64,000 nucleotides of DNA from positions 15,836,077-15,900,076 of the forward strand of contig NC_092582.1 of assembly GCF_037975245.1 (NCBI RefSeq). The letters run 5' to 3'. The notes under the pieces were generated by a model. The model made no database searches. It was not told where the DNA came from and saw only the letters and a program-made list of their open reading frames with translations. Position numbers and translations under genes: made by a program. Shown here piece after piece: positions 39,501 to 51,500 of this stretch; positions within the stretch are counted from its first letter, which is position 1, and each line of letters begins with the position of its first letter. The stretch is from Apostichopus japonicus. Taxonomy: Eukaryota; Echinodermata; Holothuroidea; Aspidochirotida; Stichopodidae.

Positions 39501-42500
39501 CTCAGACGACCCAGTTCCTTGGAGCGATACTAGACTTCTCCGCCGGGGTAGCCCGACCCTCGGAAGAAAGGATCACTGCGGTCAGGACGACCACGCAACA
39601 GATCTTGTCACACCAAGAGTCACCCAAAATGATGTGGCTCCGAGCCCTGGGACTCATGGCCAGTCTGGTCGATGTAGTCCGACTGTGCAGGTTACACATG
39701 CGACCCCTACAGCTTCACCTCCTGAAGCCCGCAGACCCCACAGATCCGGACATGACAACACCAATCCACAGGTCGGAGGAAACCACTCAACACCTCCGAT
39801 GGTGGCTCGACCCAGACAATTGGAGTCAAGGGGTACCTTTCACAATAGAGCTACCAATGACATCTGTAACGACAGACGCTTCACTCACCGGATGGGGGGC
39901 TCATTGGAGCAACCGCACAGCCTGGGGAACGTGGTCCGCAACAGAAAGATCATTCCACATCAATATCCTGGAGATGATCGCAGTCAAGAGAGCTCTGGAA
40001 ACCTTCAACGAGCACATACAGGGTACAATAACCACGGTCTTCACGGACAACACCACAGTGGTGGCTTACATCAACCGGCAGGGGGGCACCCACTCAGAGA
40101 AGCTCTGCCGGCTAGCATGGGAGGTGATAACAGCAGCCGAGGATTCGGGCACGATCCTACGAGCTTCCCACATTGCGGGCAAGCTCAACGTGATGGCAGA
40201 CGCCTTGTCCAGGGGGCATTTAGACCCCAACGAATGGACGCTGGAACAAGAAACTTGCAACAGAATCTTCGCGATCTTCGGAAAGCCGATGATAGACCTG
40301 TTCGCAACATACACAAACAGCAAGCTCCAGACCTTTTGTTCCAGACGGTTCCACCCCCAGGCCTACCACACGGATGCGATGTCCCTCCCATGGGACCACT
40401 TAGAGGCCTACGTCTTCCCACCGCTTTGCATGGTCGGGCAGGTTCTCAGAAAGATCCGGAACTCCAAGGGCAGGTTTATTCTAATAGCCCCGTTCTGGCC
40501 TCGCAGACCCTGGTTCGCAGAGATTCCCCAACTCCTCATGGACGTCCCAGCGAGCCTACCAGACAAGCCCCACCTACTGTCCCAGAGACAGGGAACACTC
40601 TCCCACCCGGACATCAAGGGGTTGCAGTTAGTTGCCTGGAAACTGTCCGGTCTTCCCTATGACAGAGAGGTTTTTCAGAGGCAGCTGCCGCGATGGCAGC
40701 CGACGCTAGAAGGGGAACGACCGCAAAGACTTACGATTCCCGCCTGCGGAAGTTCGAACAGTGGTGCCGGCCTAGACAGATACTGCTTACTAAGATCTCT
40801 ATAGCACAGACTGCCGAGTTCCTACTCTCACTCTTCAGAGAAGGCAAACAAGTCTCTACAATCAAAAATTACAGGTCGGCCATCGCTGCCATCCACCAGG
40901 GTTTTCCAGACGGCTCCACTCTGGGCAATAACCTAGACATTGCCCAGCTCATCAAAGGCATGGCTAATCGCCGTCCACGAGTCAGACGGTTAGCCCCCTC
41001 CTGGGGGCTCTCAGCAGTACTGCATGCCCTGGCAGGGCCTCCATACGAGCCAATGGCAAACGCTTCCCTAGCTGCCCTCACAAAGAAGACACTCTTTCTT
41101 ATTGCGGTAGCGTCAGCAAGAAGGAGGAGCTGCCTACATGCCCTAACGACCAAACCGAACCACATCAGATTCGAGGGCCATGGGGTGAGGATGGTTCCAG
41201 ACCCGGCCTTCATTGCCAAGAACCAGGCCCTGACCTTCTTGCCGGGAGACATCTTCATCCCGGGGATTAAAACCCTGTCATCAGTGGCCGAGGACAAACG
41301 ATGGTGCCCAGTCAGGGCTTTGAAGTGGTATTTAAGCAGGACAGAGAAGTTAAGACAAACAACTTCCCTCTTTATCCTGCCACGACCACCCTACACATCG
41401 GCCTCCAAGGATACCCTGTCCAGATGGCTAGTGGAGACAATACGCCCGTTCACAACGGGGGCTGCCCGGCCAAGAGCCCACGACATCAGAGGGATCTCAG
41501 CCTCCACAGCCCTCTTTGCCGGTATCCCGATAGAGGACATCCTCAAGGCGGCAGCGTGGAAAACACCAACTACGTTCGTCGCCTGCTATCTAACTGACAC
41601 ACTACACGCCGAGGCGGCATTTGGTAGCGCGGTGATGCGAGGTCCGGCGGGTAATAGGTCCCACCCCTCGGGCCTCCCACCATCGGGCAGTGCCACTCGG
41701 TGCTAAGGTTGTGAGGAGACAGGTAAGCGAGGAGCGAAGTAAATATTCCAAAACTTACTGGTTTGGATATTTACGAGTGACGAGCTTACCTGTCTCCATT
41801 CCCGCCTCCCTCCCCCGAGGAAGGTGGGACACAGCCGGACGGGGGAGCGGTCGTTCGACTTGACTCACGACTCCAGGCACCACACCAGATAGACAGAGCC
41901 AACTACGACTAGAGAGTCTCCGGCCAGGTCTATCGGTGAGTGTAACTTTATGTTTTTCGTATGCGTTTATATTACATGTTCTACTCCGTATACGCTCTCA
42001 CCTAAGTTGTTTTTGCGGTTAACAGGTGTCGGGTCTTACAAATTAGGCTCCTTGTTAGGATAAGGGGTAGTTACGCCTGCAGGGTCCAGGAGAGTGTTCC
42101 CCCCTGCTCCGCTGCGCCGGAGAGGGTTACACTCCCCCCTGCTAGGAAGGCGTCAGTGACTTTTTGTTAGGGGCTCACCTAAGGGAGTTTTCTCGACAGG
42201 AGTTGTTGGGGCTGGCTAGAGGGTCCTAGCCACCCCCTATCTTCGTAACCGTGAGGCCACTTTTTAGGAATGGTCTCATGAGAAAGGAGGAGTGACCGGG
42301 GGGGGGCCCGGTCATAGAGGGCGCACAGTGTTATTATTTTACCAAGACTTTATAGGCACAGTAGAATGAAGTGCTAAGGTTGTGAGGAGACAGGTAAGCT
42401 CGTCACTCGTAAATATCCAAACCAGTAAGTTTTGGAATATCCAATCCTGCATCGTAAATTAAGCCTGTTGGTATACATTTCTAGAGTTTGGATTAAACAC

Positions 42501-45500
42501 ATCTAAACCATAGAACAGAACTGAATACATGTATATACAGTATACACTATAATTTGGTATTCATCAACAGATCCAGTCCTTGAGGCTGGGATTTGCGAAG
42601 TTGTACAGGTAGTCCCAGCTTGATCTAAGGAAATGATTCTAGGCTATGAAAAAATAAGTGCCAGATTAAGAAAAACAAAATGAAAGTAAAAAAAAAAATA
42701 GCAAAATGACTCAGTAAAGAACAATTTTTTTCATGCATTTTGGTTCATCAGATATTATTTTTAAAGATGATGGTAGGCTATAGTACATATATGAATCTAA
42801 AAGCCAACAAATTTGGGCAGAATATAGCGATAGGATACACGTACTGTACCATGCACAAAGATGAGCCTATACCGTAGGCGTACCATATCGTATTTAAAAA
42901 AGAAAACATTCATTTGAGTTGTGTGATCATGAAGATATGCTTTATTTTCAAATGTACAGTATATCACAAGTCCCCTTGGAAAGGGAATGTTATAAACTAC
43001 ACATGATCTCAGCCAAAATCCAATGAAGGCCTGTACTAGCCATTATACACTGTCAGAAACAACAAACTGTACTAACAAAAGCAAACAATCTTGTACCAGA
43101 GACTACTGTACTACAGGTATCTACCTTGTTTGGGTAGGCAGCAAAATAACACATGTATGTATGCTGTAAGGCAAATGGCCTTGTCTGAAATTCTAAAGTT
43201 GTTTGTGACCAATGCCAATACCCTGGGCATCTTGGTTTAACTTTAGGTCTTATTCCATGGTTGGTGTTATGTAATACCTGTTTGGACAGAAAGCCTCAAG
43301 GATGATTCACTGGTAAGAGTCTGACAAGTTATTGATGTCTAGTAACATGCATGCACTCTCTCTCTTTTGTGTGTGTGGGGGGGGGGGGGGTGAGAATCTG
43401 ATCAGAGGGCTGTTACTATTGGACAGATAATCATTTCTGTAAGGTGCAGTCTCTGATCAGTGTTGACATTGTATGCAATGATAAGACTTCCAGTGTGCTT
43501 CCAGCTATATTCACTGAGTATTTCTCTCACCTTCATAAGGAACCTGATAATCACTTGAAGTAACATGGTCATGATCATATATAGTTACAGGCTCGATATA
43601 ACAGGGCTGGTTAGGGGTGTGTCCTGGGGGGGGGCACTGACATATCATCCTTACAGAGTACTCAAATTCAGCAATCATCTTGCTTATTAAAGTCCTATGG
43701 TATGAAAATAGTTGTCTGGTGATAAAACCTAACGCAGAGGAAGAAGAATTAAGTATATAAGATAACAACAGCTATCAGTAAGCCTGTTACTATCTCACAG
43801 GATTAGTGTGTAGTATGTCTATGTTCAGTATGCATACCTAGAAGCATTATCAGTTCAGAATGCTGCTGCCAGTATAGCAGTAACCAGACCATGGGGTTAA
43901 ATAATGCAGGCCACGAGGCAGTTATTTTTACAACGCTAAGCGATCATGAATGTGGGAGAAGCCTGCAAGGGCTGATCAATGACAATTTCTACATTTTAAC
44001 TCAATTTTGGAATCTAAAACTAAAGTAGTGTTCATGTGTCACACCAGCAACGTTGTCGCTGTTTAGCGTCGCATATTCATGTCTAAACTCACATCTAGGG
44101 CAGGTCTAGCTCAGATTATGATGAGAGCTGTTTTTGCAAAATTGCTGCCAAAATTTAAATTTTAATATCAAGTTGTCAGTTTCAGTCATTAAGTGACATA
44201 TTTCATGATCCATGAACAACACCACTGGTACATTGAAAAATAACGAAAAACATATTTCCTTTTTGGTTCCTTGTTTTAGCAAAAGGAACCTATGTAGTCA
44301 GGTTGGCGTATGTGTGTGTGTATGTGTGTGCATCTGTGTGTGTGTCTGTGACACTTGCTTGGGTACGCTCTATCTCAATAAGGGAATGTTGGATTGAGGC
44401 CAAACTTGGACTATAGATCCGCCATATGGAGAAGGTGTGCCCTATTGTTTTTGGTGCCCACAAAGGCCACCAAAGGTCAGTTATGGTCCAAAAACCGAAA
44501 ATATTAAAACTGCAATAACTCCCAGTGCCAATGTGCGACAAGGTTGATATTTTGGGACAAGTTGTGAACTGGTTAGGGGAACATTTTCAAACTTAACGGT
44601 TATGTGATCCGAGGTCACCAAAGGTCAATTAATGATAAAAAACTAGTATTTTTGCAATAACTTGAGAACGAATTGTCCGTTAGGGTTGGGAGTTGCCTCA
44701 ATGTAATCCATATGTCGACCCGCATCTGGGTGACCTTTGACCTCAATTTGACCTCTGGTGACCTTTACTTGTTTTGGGGATTTTTACAGTTTTGATGCTA
44801 TTTTCAGATGTCAAAGGTACCTTCTGATCATAAATGTCAATAGGTTGACCCCTGTGTGACCTTCGTGTGCGAAGTTATACAAGGTCAAAGTTAATTTTCA
44901 GACATTTAATGCAATAACCCCCATTGCCAAGGTGTGACATGGTTGATATTTTTGGACAAGTTGCAAATGGTAAAGGGGAATATTTTAAAACTTAATGGTC
45001 ATGTGATCCAAGGTCACCAAAGGTCAATTAATTTTAAAAAACTAGTATTTTGGGGGAGAAAATGGGCAAAGAAAAAATGTTTGAATTTTTATAGTTTGAT
45101 GCTATATTCACGTCACACCAATCAAAAATGTCAATGAGTTGACCCAAGGTGACCTTTGTGGGTTCAGTTATATGAGGTCAAAGTTAATTTTCAGACATTT
45201 AGTGCAATAACTCCCAGTTCCAAGGTGTGACATGGTTGATATTTTGGGACAAGTTGCAAATGGTATGGGGGAAAATTTTCAAACTTAATGGTCATGTGAT
45301 CCGAGGTCACCAAAGGTCAATTAATGATAAAAAACTAATTTTTTTTGTGATAACTTGAGAACGAATTGTCCGTTAGGCTTGGAAATTGCTTCAATGTAAT
45401 CCAATTGTCGACCCGCAGCTGGGTGACCTCTGACGTCAATTTGACCTCTGGTGACCTTTACTTGTTTTGGGGATTTTTACAGTTTCGATGCTATTTTCAG

Positions 45501-48500
45501 ATGTCAGGGGTACCTTCTGATCATAAATGTCAATAGGTTGACCCCTGTGTGACCTTTGTGTGCGAAGTTATTTATGTTAGTAATTAATTAATGTTAAAAA
45601 AAGAGTATTTTGGGGGGGAAAATGGGCAAAGAAAAAATGTTTGAATTTTTACAGTTTCGATGCTCCATTTAGGTCTCACCGATCAAAAATATCAATTGGT
45701 TGACCTCGGGGTGACCTTTGTGTGTGAAGTTATGTATACAAGTTCAAAGTTAATTTTTAGACATTTAATGCAATTAAATCCCAATGCCAAGGTGTGACAC
45801 GGTTGATATTTTGGGTGAATGGTGAATGGGGTGGTGGAACATTTTCAAATTTAACAGTCATGTCATCTGTGGTCACCAATGTTATCATATCTGTTGACCC
45901 GCTTGTAGGTGACCTTATATTTCTTACATTTTTGACGCCATGTTCAGATCTCCAAAGTGCATTTTGATCAAAATCTTATTACAATTTGTGATCACAAGAG
46001 TGTTGGCTATAGTGTTGGTTACATTATGGGTACATGTAGGACCACAATTACATTGGACTATTTGAGCCCAATCTTGCTTGATAATATTATGTGTATTGTC
46101 ATATACCCCTACGCAAGGAACGACAGTGCCCTTGGGCTCTTGTTTCGAAATGCACTAATCACTTAAAGTTTTGTTATCTCCCTGTAACGAAACCCTAATC
46201 TCCCTTGTGGGCCTTAGCCCAGATACAGTTAATGTTAAATGTATATAAATAGGCCCTGGGGCTCTGTGGTTTTAATTGTCAAGACTTGTGCAAGAATTCA
46301 TTTGCGGTTTACATACTGTATTTGTATGTTGTTTAACAATGATGGGCTGCTTAAAGGTCATATGTGGCATCTGTTCCATTAAAAGCATTTTTTTTTATGA
46401 TACTATACACAATATTACCTGGATCATCTCAAATACATTACCCCTTTGTTGAAAGGAGAGATTAGCTGGGTGGGTGGTGGAGATAATGTCGATAGATATA
46501 GTCTGTTTTGGCTCTGGGGCAACTATCATGCCAAATGTATGTTGCTCATGTTCTTTTTTTTTTTTTGGTGTGACTCTTTTAACATTGCATTATTTGCTCA
46601 CTATAACAAGTATTTATATCACTCAGATAAACCAGTCGTGGGAAGGGGGGGGGGAGAGATAAGGGTAAAGCAGGTGGTGGGTGATTGGGAGGGTGATTGG
46701 AAGGGTGATTGGGAAGGTGATTTTTGGGGGAGGGTGATTGGGAGGTATCTTACTACAATGGACAATTTTACCCACAAGAGTTTTATTTTCTGGCTGGAAT
46801 GACATCTTTTGTAGCTACGTAGGCCAGATTTAGCCTTTTTTTGGGGGGTTGCATGGGTATGCCTAACTTCCTTATATATTGAATCCTTCTTTACAATATG
46901 TCTCATTGTGATGATAAGTTCAATGGTTTGACACCCAGTTATCACAGTTATTCTTGAACTGTGTGGATCCTATAGAAAGCGCATTTTCATGAACAAAAGA
47001 ACACACTTGAGTTCCTTTGCATAGACCGTATGTCGTTCACAAACAAGAAATTTAATACGTAAGGGTGTGGATAATTGGTTGGGTTTGACACCCAGTTGAG
47101 ACAATTTTGTCTGCCATGTCTTGCTTCAGAGCACTCGTACTAGTGTCAGTATGAGCAGTATGAATATCATGTTTCAGATTACAGGGTAAAGGTTAGGAAC
47201 TGTTCGTACTGTCAAGTGTCAATACGAGTGCTTTGAAGCATGCAGTGGGAGGACAGTTTAGGGAGCTATTAGCATTAGCAAACTGATAGACTGATAACCT
47301 CTGAGTGAATATTCATGATATTATTATGATAATTAAATATTCATGAAGTTGTGAAGATTGAATATGTAACAGTAAGAAATCAGATTTCAGTGCATTTTTG
47401 CAAGTTTATATGTCTTTATAATTTACACAGCTGGAGTCAGGTAACGATCAAGTTACAACAGAGGATGATAACAATGGAGTCAGAGATGAGACCCAAGAGA
47501 TTCCAGAGACAGCAAACACAGAGACAATGGAGGTGGTACCAATCCCTCCAGTCTTGGATGAAGAGGATACACCAGCAAGGTGAGAGAATCAACAAAATGA
47601 TTAATGTCTGTCATAATTTGTAAATTCATATAAACTACAACAATTCCAGCTGGTTGTCAGTTGGATGTGCACAGCTCTATAGCAAACATAACAATCTGTT
47701 ACATTTACTTCGTTCCTCGCGTACCTGTCTCCTCACAACATTAGCACCTCATTCTACCATGTCTAGTATGCCCTGGTAATCTTTTAACACTGTGCACCCT
47801 CAGTGACCAGCTCCTTCCGGTCAATGCCCTTCCTTCTCATTCTACCATCCAAAGTGTTTACTCATGCGTTTTCGTAGTGGATTGAAATCTTTCGAAAACT
47901 GCCCGGATTACATTCGATTATTACCTAGAAGACATCCTTTAGGATTTCTAAGCGTTTCAACAGCCTATTACAGCCTGATAAGTATCCTTTTCTTATAGGG
48001 AAGGGAGTTTGGGGGCTGTTTTTAGTGTGCAACTCACGCCCATGTGTTCGTTTTTTATGAGCGTAACGTCATTTTCTCAGGTAGTAGTTCCGCGAAACTA
48101 CTTCGTTCGTTCCTCCTATTTCACACTATCGCGGATAGGCGGTTTCTCATCTTTGTGTACATGTTTTTATCTGTTTTACTTCTTCTAAGATGTTATGATT
48201 GTTTTCATGTACTTTCGTTACTTGCTCGCTTTCTAAGTGTTGGGTTTTCACTTTTGTAGCCTACTTTGTAAGCCGCGAGCCCCTATCTTGCACTATTGCG
48301 GATAGGCGGCTCTATTAAGATGTTATGATTGTTTTCATGTATTTTCCTTACTTGTTCGCTTTCTAAGTGTTGGGTTTACCCAGAATGTTGCTTGTTGCTG
48401 CTATGTGCTGTATGAGCATTAAAGGGTGTGAAGACTCGTGCAAAAAAAACGTCTAATGCCGGTAATCTGACCTAGTTTCGAATGAGGTGTAACAGAATTG

Positions 48501-51500
48501 TTAGACACCACCATCGATCCCAGAAAATACGCACACAGCTTGCTATCTTCGGTAATTAGACACAATTGTACAGTCAATACATTCAATACGGTCAATACCC
48601 ACAGCACAGTGTGCACATGATACAGCGGTGGACATCTCAGGTCTAGCTAAAGATAACATGGTATCACATTTCATTACTGTCTGCATTTTGAAGCGAAAAG
48701 CAGAAAATTTCACTTGCAAGCAACGACAAGTTAACTTTTTCAGAGCGTGGCACACAGTTTGGGGCGAGTCTTCAATGCCTTTAATCATCAATATCAAGAA
48801 ACATTTCAGATCAACAGTCATTGTCAAATGTTTTTTTAGTGTTTCTTAGTTTCCGCAACCAAGAAATTCACAGTGCATACTCCCTTACCTCATATAACCT
48901 TATGCATTACGGTATTTACCTCGCTCTAGCATCTGGCTATTCTTTGTGTGTGTGTATGGCCATCTCCCTTCCGTAATTGCCATCCTCTTGTGCATGGTAT
49001 ATATGAGTCTTGAGAAAAATTCATCTTGCTGTTTCCAATCACCGAGTGGATTCTTCATAGATGAAAATTCCTGTGCATACACGTGAGTGTGAGTCCTAGA
49101 AGTGGGTTTATTGGGCACAGTGTTTAAAATGTTACCAATTCAGTGTATGACAAAGAGATAGATGGGAGAGTGCAGATGTAGTATGGAGACAGGTAAGCAC
49201 TCCCTTAGCTCCTGGAATGTTCATTGATAGTTGGTTTTAGTGTGTGCGATGTGCTATACCCTTCCAATTCATCAGTGCTCGTATGTATGTATTGAGATTA
49301 ATGTGCTGATACATGTTATTTAAACAATGATTCTTTTGATTCCTACAAATTGCAAAAAATCCTGGTTTTCTTAACCATTTGGCTTTAGAATTTATTCTAT
49401 ATTACTAATAATTTCTAAAGTATTTCAAGGGTATAGGATTAAACTTGATATTGAACCAAACTCCTCCCATTTTTTGTATATCTGTTATCTACCTCATGAT
49501 GCCCAAATATCGGATAACTGTTTGTTATCATATTGCACCCACATGACCGCTCACTTTCTTCCTGGTGGGTCGTACCTCCCTTTTCCACTCAGCTTCCAAT
49601 CTCTGTGAATGTGGTTTTTATCTTATTCCTTAGTAAATAAACTTTATTCTCATATTAAATATTCTGCCAGATAGAATGATTAATTTGAGATTTATTGAGT
49701 AGAAAAGGTAAATACATTTGCTCTGAAATGTAAATTAGTAAGTTAGTAATTGCTGGTATAACTATGGATGTTAACATAGCTCTATCTGTTTATTTTCCTA
49801 AAACACAGACGTCATAAAATACTGGCAGTGTTGAAATTTAGAAAGCGTCAATAAAGGAAAACGGATATGAAAGCAACCATGCACATTATAGTGTGGGAGA
49901 CATCAGTCATTGTAAATTACATGCTACACAGACAGTTGCAATGGGGTTTTTTATTTTTACTTGTCATGCTGCCACAACCCTGGTCCAATGTTAGCTTCAT
50001 TTCAATGTTTGGTGGCGGGGTGTGGCAAGGGACGTCGATAGCGAGATGCAAAGCAAAAAGTTGATTCTTGACTTTATCTGTCGATGCTCGATGAAAACAA
50101 AGTTGTACAGAACCAGAACGTATACATGTTGCTGATTAGTTTGATACTTGATTTCCCAATTTCTAAACATGATAGCTAAGAACTTCTATTAAACCAACCA
50201 AACAAGACTCTTACACCCTGGTGCTAGGAAGTCAGACAAAAGGTCAACATTAATTTGCATATACATAATTATATTCGTAAATTGTTCAGTTATGTAAAGT
50301 ATTTTCTACACAACGGTAGTTCACCCATGCATGGTCCATAAAAAATGTAGACACTAACTTCTTTCAACAGAAAATGTCAAATGACTTTACACCGCAAAAC
50401 TGGCGTTAACAGCAAACTACCAGAGGCAGATGTCCACCTCGTCATGAATTTGTCCTCTAACTTATAATCTTTCTGTCTCTTGTCTCAGTGGTACTGCCAT
50501 CAAGGAGGTCAGAGAAGAAGAGGTTTTGGTAGAAGAAAAGCAACAAAATATATCTGGAGGACAACAGGAAGAGAATCTGCCTGAAGTAGATGACAAAGTT
50601 AAGACAAGGTAAAAGAGAGATAAATTTACGTAATCTGAGCGCCATTGGGAAAGGGGGGGGGGGGGGAGGGAGAGGGAGTGAGCAGGGAATGGAGAGAAGA
50701 GGGAGAGGGTGAGTGATTAAGCAAAAGGGGTTACATGACTTGGAATATATGCCCTTCAACTAGTTTTCACTATTGTAGAGCTTCATCCAAAATCAATCAT
50801 TAAGAATTTTATCCTTTTGTCTTCAAAACCATCATATTCACATTGTAAATTATAGCCTAACATTCCTCTGTGGTGCAGTCATGCACTCAAAATTATTCCT
50901 GAAAACACTCTGAACATGAATAAACAGTAAGTTACCTTTGGGAGTATTATGTTTAGCTATGTCCAGAGAACCAGAAGCCTTCTGGGTAATTTGTCTTTTG
51001 TTATATAAACCAGTAGATTTCTATTTTTCTTTTTTTCTCTTAGATACATACTTTCAGTCTATTAATATTTGTCATATTCCTCCATAATTTTACTACAATG
51101 ATCATCATCATCATCATCATCACACATGTGTTTTTCCTCGGAATATGTGTACTCTGATAAGAGGAAAGTAAATTTACATTCATCTTTTACAAACATAACG
51201 TGCATGTTTGCTTGCATGGGCTATATATACTGTATTTCAAAGAATGCCAGACAGTGTCTACATGCCAGTAAGTATGAAAGCAGGAAGGAAACCAGAAAGT
51301 GCAGGGTTAGTGTTACCGACGACGCAGACTGGAATTGATATCAGTTGAAACATCGGAGCCTCGAGGACTCAACTTTTTTTCTTTCCTTTTTACGTTTTTT
51401 TAATTTTTTTTTATAAATTTAGCTGGCATGAGTGGATTACGATTCATGGATAATTTTTTTTTTTCTTATTTATTTCTCACTGACTCCTGATACCCCCATA

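Larger units (their letters stand above)
35898..42440 (+). mobile_element. Full-length DIRS-type tyrosine-recombinase retrotransposon
   Basis: About 6.5 kb with three long open frames in the order Gag, RT/RNase H/MT-like, tyrosine recombinase. It has inverted terminal repeats of about 140-160 bp and an internal complementary region at about 41700-41798. That region joins the complement of the left end to the complement of the right end, which is the hallmark of DIRS elements replicating through a circle. There is no LTR, no DDE integrase and no protease. Both ends share the triplet TAT with the flanks and there is no longer target duplication, as expected for YR integration. It lies in SUCO intron 3 in sense orientation and is much more GC-rich than its surroundings. 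All three frames are free of stops, so it is likely young. Confidence 0.93.
28989..47430 (+). other. SUCO intron 3
   Basis: 18.4 kb, the main repeat sink: duplications at 30.2-31.7 kb, DIRS fragments, the full DIRS, a U2-like repeat, the second 399-bp-unit repeat and a fold-back. 32200-35890 and 42441-42900 show no recognised feature. Confidence 0.75.
47580..50488 (+). other. SUCO intron 4
   Basis: Holds the truncated DIRS leader and the abutting TTAA MITE. 48785-50488 shows nothing recognisable. Confidence 0.75.

Noticed and set aside
38806-40662. 618-codon plus-strand ORF in a second frame
   Set aside because: Overlaps the RT frame, is Pro/Arg/His/Gly-rich and lacks motifs; the true frame has YLDD and RNase H residues.
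35898-42440. LTR retrotransposon or retrovirus
   Set aside because: No LTRs, integrase, protease or envelope; inverted ends, internal complementary region and a tyrosine recombinase identify DIRS.
49186-49200. Further DIRS end (GGAGACAGGTAAGC)
   Set aside because: Match is only about 14 bases with no extension.
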